Assembly: GCF_044762855.1 (NCBI RefSeq)
Contig: NZ_JBIWFB010000009.1
Coordinates: 149,111-213,110, forward strand
Direction of reading: 5' to 3'
Source of the DNA: Psychrobacillus sp044762855
Lineage (GTDB): Bacteria; Bacillota; Bacilli; Bacillales_A; Planococcaceae
Length of the DNA: 64,000 bases
In this document: positions 1 to 9,500 of the stretch, piece by piece
Numbering within the stretch: the first letter of the stretch is position 1
Layout of the letters: each line of letters begins with the position of its first letter
Position numbers and translations under genes: made by a program
The notes under the pieces: model-generated
What the model saw: the letters and a program-made list of their open reading frames with translations, nothing else
Told to the model about the DNA's origin: nothing
The model's database searches: none

Positions 1-78
1 AAGCGGCTCATATTTACGCTTGCAAATTTGCTAGATGCCAAACAAAGGATTTACATCAAGATGCGACAGAGTAGTTAA
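1..78 (+). CDS. possible 3' end of a gene cut by the window edge
   Basis: The first 25 codons are open on the plus strand and end in TAA at 76-78. The residues look protein-like, with alternating hydrophobic and basic residues, and end KMRQSS. No start is inside the window. I do not recognise the family. It could also be part of a decayed gene, because another startless open frame follows directly. Confidence 0.25.
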   Translation, partial: KRLIFTLANLLDAKQRIYIKMRQSS

Positions 79-88
79 TAGCGGTTAA

Positions 89-253
89 ATTATTACTACA
101 CTTTGGGAGGAAGGGATTGATGTTGTTATCTATATTGTCCATGAGGATATTACTTCATCTACGGTTATGAAGTTTAAACACTTCTATCATCGGATAAATG
201 ATTTGTGGAAGAATGACTTTTGGAGACGTGATAAGACGAGTGGCGTAACCTAA
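89..253 (+). pseudogene. startless open frame, probable decayed coding remnant
   Basis: A 54-codon frame, open from a TAA at 86-88 to a TAA at 251-253, gives a protein-like sequence with pieces such as LWEEGIDVVIYIVHED and NDLWKNDFWRRD. It has no good start codon with a ribosome binding site in this frame. A GGGAGG motif at 105-110 precedes an ATG in another frame that stops after about 16 codons. It is most likely a fragment of a broken gene. The family is not recognised. I see nothing else convincing between 254 and 512. Confidence 0.25.
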
Positions 254-512
254 ACGCTGAATATATGGGGCTTTTAGGGGTAGTAAAGATATAATAAAGA
301 ACTGCACATTGGCATAAATGCATGTATAAGGGGAGTAATCATATTACTAACAGTTTCTTTTACAAGACGCCTTTTCATTGGCAATTATTATAATCTTATA
401 TGTTACATTTTATTAAAAGTATTAAATAGTGAATTGGAAGTACAAAGTAAAGAGTAAATAGAAGTGTCTTCATAATATTAAAGATGCACCAATGTACACT
501 GCTAAAAGGAAA

Positions 513-553
513 TTGTGTATCCGAGAGTTCGTCAAAGTCTCTCGGATACACAA
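513..553 (-). terminator. intrinsic terminator of the vWA gene
   Basis: A perfect 15-bp inverted repeat (513-527 with 539-553) encloses an 11-base loop just after the stop of the minus-strand vWA gene. It is followed on that strand by a T-rich stretch. Confidence 0.8.
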
Positions 554-555
554 AC

Positions 556-1224
556 TTATTTTAATACCTTCTTTTCTCTTGCCTCTTTCAACCACATCGG
601 AAACTCGTTAAGCAATTCGTTGTATAAATCATCATCAGACATTTTCTCTATTTCCAAAATGTGAAAGAAACTTGCATTATCGATAAAACGTCCTTCCATT
701 ACATCCAATTTTTTTAAGACTTCAAAATTGGAATCTCCCACTCCAACAAATTGCCAAAATATCGGTTTGTCTGATGATTGCACTATTGGCTTTTTTATCC
801 CTGTCTTACATCCACCATCATTAATAAATACAAGAAACACTGGTTCCTCACTAGAGTCTTCCCGGATATATTTTTGAATAACGTCCTCCATGACTCTTGG
901 CTCATCATTCCTGCCAAATTTATGCACGGATTCATTTTTTAAGATATATTGATCAACGTATCCATCAAAGTTCTTTTCCGTCGCGGCAGGAAGACGCGAA
1001 AACTCATTATCATACACCCAAACATCTAGTGCCCCGTCATCATCGAATTGACTCGCCACAGCTAATACACGTTCTACAACCTTTTGTACTTCACCACTTT
1101 TATATAAACTTCTCATAGAGCCTGAGATATCTAAAACTAAGCCAACTCTCGCCTTCTCGTTCACTAACTTTTTCTTTTCAAGAATAATGCCTACTTTCTC
1201 TTTCCTTAATGATATTGATGACAA
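556..1224 (-). CDS. von Willebrand factor A domain protein, TerF-like
   Basis: A 222-residue protein made almost entirely of a von Willebrand A (vWA) domain of the type found at the C-terminus of tellurium-resistance TerF proteins. The metal-ion-dependent adhesion site D-I-S-G-S is at about residues 32-36, and a second acidic loop (FINDGG) lies in the C-terminal half. The N-terminus (SISLRKEKVGIILEKKK) resembles the lead-in segment of Ter proteins. The start is taken as TTG at 1224 because AAGGAG lies 8 bases before it; the upstream ATG at 1269 has no ribosome binding site. No other ter genes (terC, terD, terE) are visible nearby, so it stands alone with its own terminator. The role in metal or envelope stress is inferred from family membership only. 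Confidence 0.8.
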   Translation of the reverse strand: MSSISLRKEKVGIILEKKKLVNEKARVGLVLDISGSMRSLYKSGEVQKVVERVLAVASQFDDDGALDVWVYDNEFSRLPAATEKNFDGYVDQYILKNESVHKFGRNDEPRVMEDVIQKYIREDSSEEPVFLVFINDGGCKTGIKKPIVQSSDKPIFWQFVGVGDSNFEVLKKLDVMEGRFIDNASFFHILEIEKMSDDDLYNELLNEFPMWLKEAREKKVLK

Positions 1225-1474
1225 TTGAATCACTCCTTCTTTGATTTTTACCCTAAAATAAATCATCACTTATGCCTTCTATTTTCACCCCTTTTCTCAT
1301 TTAAAGAATTATTCTAAATTATTTTTCAGAATATTAAATCTAGTAATTTTTCTTTTAGTTTATCATAATACGGTCTGGGAAGAGTACAAAATGCCATTTT
1401 ATATTTTCGTCATGTATGTGTTAATTATTTTTACTCGTAATTTTAGTCCAATGTAATAGATAATCTTCCTACAT

Positions 1475-1512
1475 AAAAAAGCCCTGAAATCTAATTTAGA
1501 TTTCAGGACTTA
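1475..1512 (-). terminator. intrinsic terminator of the DHH phosphoesterase gene
   Basis: A long near-perfect stem (AGTCCTGAAATCTAA with its complement) is followed on the minus strand by a run of six T. Between 1225 and 1474 I see only AT-rich intergenic DNA. Confidence 0.85.
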
Positions 1513-1575
1513 ATTAAAATATCTCCTTCAAGTTCAATTACATACCAGATTAGTGGTAACTCTTATTAATTCTCG

Positions 1576-2751
1576 TTACCTTTTTACCTCATTCATTAAA
1601 TACTCGACAAAATGTTCATCCCTTACAAGCCAAGCTTCATAATTTCGCTTTAGAAATTGCTCGGCTTCTTCAAAATTTGTAAAGGTTTGTTCCATTATGG
1701 CTTTATTTTTTTCAATCATCCAGCTCTGATCATTTATTGGATAAAGAAGAAAAACATCTTCCCTTCTATTTTTGTACAACGAACCAAATAAAGACTGTTT
1801 CAAATTATAACGATTTCTACTCGCATCTTCTTGTATTGGCTCTAAATGAAATGTATCTAATACAAACTGCTTATATGCTTCATCTGTTAAAGAACAACCG
1901 GATGCTTTCTGATGTCCGCCACCACCGAAATATCCTGCAACTTCAGATACATCTATATGATTATGAATCGTACGCAATGATACTCGTTTTGCCCCCATAT
2001 TTAATATTGCGATATAGTCGAGATGAGGATTTTCTTTCCCTAGTTCGTTTCCTAACTCGGAATGATAGGATTCTGCATAAACAATACCAGCCATATACTT
2101 CTCAGTTTCTAACTGTACGATTTCCCTTTTTTTCCGACGAATGTAACGATCTATTTTATCTTCTTCCATATTCAGCAATTTCTTTTCAAATTCATCAAAA
2201 TCAAAATGTTCACTTGTAAGAAGGCGCTCTATCATTTTTTCTTCAAAATCATCAATAGACACTAAATAGAAGAGCGAATTTAGCGAATGAGCTTGATGGT
2301 TCTCATTCTTTTCCCACTCCCATGTATCATACTGCCGAACTAACTCCACAAATTCACTAATAGCATCCGTTGCTTCTAACAGTTTATTCTTAACAAGATA
2401 TTGATAATATAAGGATGTAGCTGAAGTTAATTTTCCTTCATCATCTTCAACTAATACATAACCCCATTCATAATCATTAAAATGTAAAGCCGTTTTGTGA
2501 TGATCAAGTAGTTGAACTTTCCCTTTTGCACCATAAAAATCATGGAGCCTCTTTTCATTTTCTTTATTCGGAGACAAATCAGTAATAAATAAAAACGTAT
2601 CTGGATGATCATTTTCTAAAAAAAATTCTATCTCACGATTTAGCGATGCTACCGAATTATATCGCACCTTCACTTGCTTACCAAAAGCAAGCTTTGCTAA
2701 AATGCCACATCCTACCCCATCTAAATCATTATGAGACAATAATTTATACAT
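1576..2751 (-). CDS. DHH-family phosphoesterase
   Basis: A 391-residue soluble protein of the DHH/DHHA1 phosphoesterase superfamily (RecJ, NrnA and GdpP relatives), Mn-dependent enzymes that cleave phosphodiester bonds in short nucleotides or DNA ends. Visible motifs are HNDLDGVGC (about residues 7-15), a TDLS motif near 57, the signature DHHK at 83-86, and the DHHA1 glycine motif GGGGHQKASG at 276-285. The ATG at 2751 has an excellent GGAGGTG ribosome binding site. The gene stands alone with a terminator behind it. The substrate (nanoRNA, cyclic dinucleotide or other) cannot be told from sequence. It is longer than NrnA (about 310 residues) because of an extra C-terminal segment of about 80 residues. 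Confidence 0.85.
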   Translation of the reverse strand: MYKLLSHNDLDGVGCGILAKLAFGKQVKVRYNSVASLNREIEFFLENDHPDTFLFITDLSPNKENEKRLHDFYGAKGKVQLLDHHKTALHFNDYEWGYVLVEDDEGKLTSATSLYYQYLVKNKLLEATDAISEFVELVRQYDTWEWEKNENHQAHSLNSLFYLVSIDDFEEKMIERLLTSEHFDFDEFEKKLLNMEEDKIDRYIRRKKREIVQLETEKYMAGIVYAESYHSELGNELGKENPHLDYIAILNMGAKRVSLRTIHNHIDVSEVAGYFGGGGHQKASGCSLTDEAYKQFVLDTFHLEPIQEDASRNRYNLKQSLFGSLYKNRREDVFLLYPINDQSWMIEKNKAIMEQTFTNFEEAEQFLKRNYEAWLVRDEHFVEYLMNEVKR

Positions 2752-2847
2752 TCACTTCACCTCCATCTTAGTATGGTTATGAAACGAGTATTTTATAAGG
2801 AAAAAACGTATTGAGCATTTTGCATGTAATTATTATTGATTACATAT

Positions 2848-2890
2848 AAAGAGGAATCAGCGTGAATAAGTCTCACTCTAATTCCTTTAA
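2848..2890 (-). terminator. possible terminator of the MFS transporter gene
   Basis: An imperfect stem (AAAGGAAT ... ATTCCTCTTT, with an inner AGTGA/CACT pairing) lies about 140 bases after the MFS stop on the minus strand and is followed by TTTATAT. A second hairpin without a T-tail (CTTCG..TTCAGC / GCTGAA..CGAAG, 2981-3026) abuts the stop. Either could end the transcript. Confidence 0.4.
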
Positions 2891-3028
2891 ACCAACTATC
2901 ATTCAGATGTCATTTGGTCCTTTTTATAAAGGTCCATTAAATACTTTATTAAATATGCCTCGGCGTATTTGCTTTTGCTTCCCTTCGTTCAGCTCCGTAG
3001 AAATTATCTGCTGAATGTAGCGAAGTCT

Positions 3029-4393
3029 TTATAATCTATTTGCAAAAGATTTTAAGGTTGGGATTTTATTAGAAGTTACTTGTTTCTCTACTGCATAGTC
3101 TGCCTTGTCTTCACGAATGAAGCTCATTGCGATTGCACCAAAAATCGCAGCAATACCAATCGCAAAGAAGTTAAACTGAGGTTGAAGATTAAAAGTTAAT
3201 AGAATTCCCATATAAGTTGGAGCAACAATGGAACCGATTCGTCCGAATGCCATTGTACTACCGAGTGCTGCTGCTCGTACATCGACTGAGTAATACTCCG
3301 CCACATAGGCATTAGACATATTTTGTAAACCTATTGTAGAAGCCCCTATAAGTGCAATTAGCCCATAAGCTATATAAATATTTTCCGAGTAGCCGATAAA
3401 CACCAATGATACAGCCCCTACTATATAAAGTGGGATAAGCACACGTTTGAAACCAAATAATTGAATAAGGTTTCCGAATATCATTGTTCCAATAATAGCC
3501 CCTACTTGTAGTACCGCTACAAACAATAGACTTGATTTTAGATCATAGCCAACATTCATCATTAATGTCGGAAGCCATGTATTTAAAGAATACATCAGTA
3601 TAAATGTACAGAAACAAGAGAGCCAGAACATCATCGTACTTAAAGCAAGCTTGTTTTTAAAAAGATCACGAACCGAAGATTTTTGTAGCTGTTCCTGTTG
3701 GACATATGTAAATTGGACGTCTTTCGAAAGCGTTGGATCTATTTTTCTAAGTACAGCAACAAGACGTTTTGGATCCTTTTGTTTCATTAAAGAACTAATC
3801 GATTCTGGAAGGATACGTATAACAAATGGCAATAAAAGTAGTGGTAATCCACCAATCCAATAAACTGGCTGCCAACCTAATTTTTCAAGAAATACTTGAC
3901 CGCTAAATGATGCAATTATTGCACCAATAGAGTAGCCACAAAAAATAAATGAAATAATAGCGACACGGTATTTTGTCGGAGCATATTCTGAGATTAAAGC
4001 CGCGATATTAGGCATAACCCCACCAAATCCTAACCCCGCAATAACACGACAAATGACAAAGAATACAGGCGTCGATGCAAATCCAGATAATAATGTAAAG
4101 AAACTGAATAAGAAAGTTGTAAAAATAATAATGCGTTTTTTCCCGAAACGATCTGCATATAGTCCGAACAAAACAGCACCAATTGCCGTACCAATTGTCG
4201 TATAACTACCGATTGACCCTGCTACTATATCCGAAATTCCCCAATCTGCTTTTAAAAGAGGAATGGTCGCCCCATAAATAACAACATCGTAGCCGTCGAA
4301 CATCATGATAAAAAATAAACAAACAATCACAATATAATGAAAGCCCTTTAATCTACTCTGATTAACTATTTCAATAGGGTTCACTTTATTCAT
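3029..4393 (-). CDS. MFS transporter, aromatic acid:H+ symporter (AAHS) type
   Basis: A 454-residue membrane protein with about 12 hydrophobic segments. The first-helix motif FDGYD (residues 32-36) is the hallmark of the AAHS family (PcaK, BenK, GenK), where the aspartates are needed for aromatic acid uptake. The loop 2-3 motif GLYADRFGKKR (77-87) is the general MFS signature. The start ATG has GAGAGG in front. A LysR regulator lies 110 bases upstream on the same strand, a typical regulator plus carrier pair for an aromatic or organic acid. No degradative enzymes lie beside it, so the substrate is open. Confidence 0.85.
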   Translation of the reverse strand: MNKVNPIEIVNQSRLKGFHYIVIVCLFFIMMFDGYDVVIYGATIPLLKADWGISDIVAGSIGSYTTIGTAIGAVLFGLYADRFGKKRIIIFTTFLFSFFTLLSGFASTPVFFVICRVIAGLGFGGVMPNIAALISEYAPTKYRVAIISFIFCGYSIGAIIASFSGQVFLEKLGWQPVYWIGGLPLLLLPFVIRILPESISSLMKQKDPKRLVAVLRKIDPTLSKDVQFTYVQQEQLQKSSVRDLFKNKLALSTMMFWLSCFCTFILMYSLNTWLPTLMMNVGYDLKSSLLFVAVLQVGAIIGTMIFGNLIQLFGFKRVLIPLYIVGAVSLVFIGYSENIYIAYGLIALIGASTIGLQNMSNAYVAEYYSVDVRAAALGSTMAFGRIGSIVAPTYMGILLTFNLQPQFNFFAIGIAAIFGAIAMSFIREDKADYAVEKQVTSNKIPTLKSFANRL

Positions 4394-4503
4394 GGTAACC
4401 TCTCCAATGCAAATTGAATTTGATTTGTAATGTAAAGAGATTGTAGCATGATAAAACTGCTCATATATAACACATAAAATGTATCACTAGCTATAGTTTA
4501 AAA

Positions 4504-5421
4504 CTATAGACGGACTTGTTCTTCCGCAATGGTTTCTTTTAAATACTCAATATAAATGCTCGCTAATGGACTTTGTTTGACGTTTTTATGTGTAATATAC
4601 CCAACCGTAATCCGTTCATCTACATGTAAAGGAATTGAGACGATATCTTTACTATTTAGTTCATGACTAATCACACCCGTAGAAATTGTATAACCATTTA
4701 ATCCAATTAGTAAATTAAAGAGTGTGGCCCGATCACTGACAGTAATATTTTTAGGTCTGGAAATCGTACTTAAAATTTCCTCCGAAAAGTAAAAAGAATT
4801 ATAATCGCCTTGTTCGAAAGAAAGATACGGATAAGGGAGTAAATCTGTTAACGTCACAAAGTCTTGCTTGGCGAGTGGATTTCGCGAGCTAATAAATACA
4901 TGCGGCTTTGCTTCAAATAGCTCATGAAAAAGAAGATTACCTTCTCTAAGAAATTTATGAATGACTTTATTATTGAAGTCATTTACATATAAAATGCCAA
5001 TTTCACTACGAAGGTTTTTCACATCTTCAATTATTTCATAAGTCTTTGTTTCTCTTAAAGTGAATTCATACTCATCCCGATTGTATTCTTTTAGTAAGCG
5101 TACAAATGCACTTACTGCAAATGCATAATGCTGAGCCGATACAGAAAAATGCTGTTGCAATGATTGCGTATTGGAATATCGATTTTCCAATAGTTCAGCT
5201 TGTTCAACTACTTGCCTCGCATATCCTAAAAACTCGGCCCCTTCAGATGTAATAATAATTCCTTTATTCGTCCTCAAAAAAATGACTATGCCAATTTCAG
5301 TTTCCAACTCTTTCAACGCATTCGAAAGACTCGGCTGACTAATAAATAAATTTTGTGCAGCCTTACTGATGGAACGACTTCTTGCAACTTCAATTACGTA
5401 CTTTAATTGTTGTAATGTCAT
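4504..5421 (-). CDS. LysR-family transcriptional regulator
   Basis: A 305-residue regulator. The N-terminal winged helix-turn-helix covers about residues 1-60, with the typical QLKYVIEVARSRSISKAA and SQPSLSNALKELE segments. The rest is the periplasmic-binding-protein-like effector domain. The start is taken as the ATG at 5421 because GAGG sits at a workable distance; an in-frame ATG at 5436 would add five residues but lacks a ribosome binding site. The adjacent AAHS carrier is the natural target. LysR regulators of this type usually sense the transported or degraded acid, but which one is not visible. Confidence 0.85.
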   Translation of the reverse strand: MTLQQLKYVIEVARSRSISKAAQNLFISQPSLSNALKELETEIGIVIFLRTNKGIIITSEGAEFLGYARQVVEQAELLENRYSNTQSLQQHFSVSAQHYAFAVSAFVRLLKEYNRDEYEFTLRETKTYEIIEDVKNLRSEIGILYVNDFNNKVIHKFLREGNLLFHELFEAKPHVFISSRNPLAKQDFVTLTDLLPYPYLSFEQGDYNSFYFSEEILSTISRPKNITVSDRATLFNLLIGLNGYTISTGVISHELNSKDIVSIPLHVDERITVGYITHKNVKQSPLASIYIEYLKETIAEEQVRL

Positions 5422-5638
5422 TGATTTATGCCTCATTCCAATACAATTTTCTAATCTTCAATGTACTCAATTAGTGCAATTCTTGCAACCTCAAAACACA
5501 TAACGGGTTTTATAGATCTCTTAAACCGACCAAAATGAAAGCACCTGTCACTAATGGATATGACATGAGGAACAATGAAGGGAATGTTCTACATTATAGG
5601 GAAAATGCGTCTTAGTGAGTTGTATAAAGTGTCCGCAG

Positions 5639-5773
5639 GGATTTTCGCAGCAGGGTGGACGCTTTCCGTAGGGGGAGCGATGAGCCTTCACCGCCGCGCC
5701 TACGCGCGTACGTTGTGAAGGCTCATTTTACTCACTTGATCCTACTGGAGTCGCCTCCCTGCTGCGAAAATCC
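5639..5773. repeat. palindromic arm repeat (also at 35.6 kb and, diverged, at 6.2 kb)
   Basis: A GC-richer imperfect palindrome whose outer 17-bp stem and inner 12-bp stem (ATGAGCCTTCAC / GTGAAGGCTCAT) are perfectly paired here. A closely similar copy lies at about 35582-35720. A diverged inverted copy lies at about 6190-6320. If transcribed it would form a stable structured RNA. Confidence 0.7.
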
Positions 5774-5850
5774 AATGGAGTTTGCTTACTTACTCCGTAT
5801 TGACTTGCAAAAAAATAAAACCAACTACAATTTTTCGGTTACTTTAACCC

Positions 5851-5960
5851 AATAAATAGCTTAGGGCAACAAATCGTTCATTGAAAGCAACTAATTCTGC
5901 TCCGAAAGCTACCAAACCAGCGCGAGAGCAACTAAATTGCCATTGAAAGCAACTAATTTC
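5851..5960 (-). repeat. 21-bp tandem repeat array inside element 1
   Basis: Read on the minus strand, units of 20-22 bases share the core TTAGTTGCTTTC or close variants. There are about four units, followed by the terminal variant TTTGTTGCCCTAAGC. The same array, with the same terminal variant, recurs at 35.9 kb and in shortened form at 49.1 kb. Confidence 0.7.
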
Positions 5961-6465
5961 TTACAATAGCAAGTTTACTTAGATTGAGACGACTATGATT
6001 TCGGCATATTATAGGGATAATAAGCCTAAAAGCCCGCCGAACTCGCCTGGCCGGCATCTGCTCGACTAGTTTGTCGTGTTCAAAGACTAGTTTATCTCGT
6101 TGGCGGTGGGTATTGTCTCATTCAACCATATATTGTAAGATTTGAAGCTGATTAGCAATCAAATATTGAATAAGCAAGTGATTTCCATTGATTTTCGCTG
6201 CAAGCGTCGACTCCAGCCGGATAAGTGAGCAAAATGAGACAGCCCAACGTACGCCTAAGCGGCGGGGATGGCTCATCGCTTACCCAGCGGAAAGCGTACG
6301 ATTGTAGCGAAAATCTTAGCGGCCACCTAATAGGGCTTTACGACGCATTATCCCTATATTGCACATGAACTGATGATAAATCTAACGCGTTAGCTCCAAT
6401 GAACTAAATATCCTATATTATAAAAAGTTTTATCGCTTATAACATATATTTTATTATTTCCTAAA

Positions 6466-6512
6466 GCAAAAAAAGAAAGAAATGAATCATTTAGTAAAAA
6501 TGATTCATTCCC
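6466..6512 (-). terminator. intrinsic terminator of the MMPL gene
   Basis: A perfect 12-bp stem AATGAATCATTT (6481-6492 with 6498-6509) is followed on the minus strand by a T-rich tail. It lies shortly after the MMPL stop codon. Confidence 0.8.
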
Positions 6513-6527
6513 TTCTTTATTACAATC

Positions 6528-9500
6528 TTATATCCTCTTTTTTTCCTTAGAAAATAAATTTGCTAGTGCATCTGGTAAAGCCATCAATGCCGGAACAAAG
6601 AGCGGCAATAAAATAAAGCATAGCACAATCAGCCCTGTAATGACCGCAATTGCTAATTCCGTTAACAAGATAATTCCGGCTGGTATTAATGTTGCAAAAG
6701 TACCGCCAAGTATTATTACTGCTGAGATGATAACACCACCAGTATGCTTAGATGCTAACACAATGGCTTCTTTTGGAGATAGATCCGGATATTCCTTAAA
6801 GCGCATCATCAAGAATATGCTATAGTCCACTCCAAGTGCCACAATGATAATAAAGGAGAAGAACGGTACAAAGGAAGAAATCCCCGCATATCCTAACAGA
6901 TTTAGGAAAATGAAATTGATAATGAACATCGCTGTATAGTAAGCTCCAACAAGAGATGCCGTAATAAATACCGGTGTCCAGAAAGAGCGAATAACCAAGA
7001 ACAAGACAAGCAATACACCAATAATTACGATTACCGTTGTTCTGCTTAAATCTCTTGATAAAACATCATTCATATCATTCGTAGTCGCACTTGTTCCCAC
7101 TGTTCCACTTTTCGCATCTGAAAGTACAGTACCTTTTAATCCATCTGAGAGTGTATCATTGATTTGATTAATCGTTGCCAATGCTTCGTCAGAATAAGGA
7201 TCATCTTTTAAAACAATGGTCATTTTGGTAATTTTACGATCTTCCGACATGAATGCATCCAACGATTTTTTAAATTCCTCGTTAGTTAATGCTTCCTCTG
7301 GTATAAAAAATGTCTTATTGGTATTTAACTGAGTTAAATAACCATTTGTTTGCCCAAGTCCATCTGAAATACCTTGTAATCCATCGTTTACATCTGTTAA
7401 TTTTTTACCGAATTCACCGAATCCACTTAGACCTGCTATTAGCTGCTCTTGACCAGCCTTCATTTGACCAAGTCCAGTATTGACAGCATTCATATTCGTA
7501 ACGATTGTGTTAATGCCTGAAGATGCTTGTCCAAGACCAGTCTTTAACTTTTTCAAACCATCTGCCATCTGAGTTAAACCGTTACTAATGTTTGCAAGAT
7601 TTTTATTTGCATTATTAAAGCCTGCAGTGACCGTATTATAATTTTCATTTAATGCAGCTATACTTTCTGGCGTAATTTGGTTTAAGGAGTTTGATAGCTG
7701 ATCAATCGTTTGTTTCAACGCCTGGAAATTTGCATCACTACTAGAATCTGCATAACTACTAGCTAATGCATCAGTCATAGATTTCATTTGTGTTAATGCA
7801 TCTTTAACCCCAAGTAATGCCTTTGCTGCATCTTGATAATGTGTTCCCATCTCAGCGTAGCCAGCTTGCATTTTTTCATAACTGTCGGCTAGTACGGATA
7901 CACCACTACTCATAGCTGAGAGATTCGTTTCGATAGTAGACAATCCATTATTAATCGTTTGTGGATTGCTTGTCCCATCATCGATTCCCGCTTGGATTTG
8001 TTTTAATCCACTTGTTAATGCTGTCATACCATCTTGGAGTTTTGCAGTGCCGTCGACCATTTTATTTACTTCAGAAAAGTCGGCTGATTCAAGACCTTTT
8101 TGAGCTTCTGCCAACCCATTATAAATTTGGTCAACTCCATTTTGCGTTTGGGAAATTCCTTCTGTTACACTTCCCATTTGGCTGTCGACATAAAAGTCAG
8201 CAATTTGTTCCCCTTGAGGCTGCGTCACGGAAGAAACCATTTTGACACCTTTTAACGCCTTCAATCTTTCTGCTATATTATCAAGTACAGCAAGCGTTTC
8301 ATTTTGATCAAGTGCTTCATCGTTTTCAATAACTACCGTAGCCGGCATCGCTTGCCCTTTCCCAAAATGATCGGCTACTAGATTAATAGCTTTTGAGGAA
8401 GGATAGCTATCTCCAAGTTCTCCGACCGTATCAAAGTTCAATTTCTCTTCATGAAAGAAGATCATTGGACCAATGATTAAAAGAATAATCACCGTGACAA
8501 GAATGGGATGTTTTATACCAAAGGAAGAGGTTTTCTCCCAGAATTTATTTTCTTTATGTCCACCAGCATTTTTAGATGGCCAGAAAATTTTCTTACCTAA
8601 CACTTTCATAATAAAAGGTGTTAATGTCAAAATTTCTAATAATAATATGGTGACGCCAATGACGACGACAACACCAGATTTATAGATTGGTGACTCAGAG
8701 AAAACAAGCGCCAGGAATGCAATGAATACAGTAAGAATACTATATGCAATTGTTTTACCTGCTGTTTTATACGTATTGATGATCGAGTCATCTATTGAGT
8801 GCCCTTGCCCCAGTTCTTCCTTAAATCGGTTAAATAAAAGGATATTATAATCCGTTCCAATCCCAAAAAGAATCAGCACTAATAGCATTTGTGTAAGACT
8901 CGTTATTGGGAAATCTGCTTTATCAATTAATTGCGCGGCAATCCCCATTGAAACAAGATATGAAAACGCCACCGCTATTAGGGAGATAAATGGTGTAACA
9001 ACAGATCTAAAAGCAATAATCAGTACTACTAGAATAAAGATTACTGTCAATGCAGCACTTTTTTCAACACCAGCTTGCGATGCCTTTAAATAGTCATTAT
9101 TAATAAAATCTTCCCCGCTAAGATAATACTCAACTGGTAGACTTTCCAGTTTTCTTTCAAACAGTTCTTTAATATCGTCTATTTCTCGGCCTTTTTTATC
9201 AAGCTTATAGCTTACCATTAAGGTTGTACCATCATCTGAAACTAAAGAGCTTTTTGCATCAGGCATACTGAATGGGTCAATCATGTCGGTAACACCAAGT
9301 TCTGCACTACTATCACGAATTGACTCTACTGCATCTCCTATTTGCTTCATTTCTTCATCAGATATTTTTTGTTCATCGTAAAAAACTATTAGATTGTCTG
9401 TACCCTCAGTAGTATTCATCTTGTCCAAAATTTCCCCTGCCATTACAGAGGGACTGCTACTGCTTGTACCTTCTTGCCCTTGTTGCCGTAGTATCGCATT

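Larger units (their letters stand above)
5593..6360. mobile_element. MITE-like mosaic element, copy 1, with long hairpin arms
   Basis: The ends are imperfect inverted copies: TATAGGGAAAATGCGTC at the left and TATAGGGATAATGCGTC when the right end is read on the minus strand (16 of 17 match). Similarity continues inward for roughly 190 bases, so left arm (5593-5790) and right arm (about 6180-6360) are diverged inverted repeats. The left arm folds into nested hairpins: a 17-bp perfect stem (5639-5655 with 5757-5773) and an inner 12-bp stem (5680-5691 with 5715-5726). Between the arms lie an array of about 21-bp repeats (5851-5960) and a unique segment (5965-6130). No transposase and no convincing coding sequence is present. 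A second copy is at 35541-36130. Confidence 0.65.

Noticed and set aside
5655..5855. A 66-residue plus-strand open frame inside the hairpin arm of element 1
   Set aside because: It lies within the palindromic repeat, has no ribosome binding site, and the corresponding frame is not kept in copy 2. It is a product of GC-rich repeat sequence.
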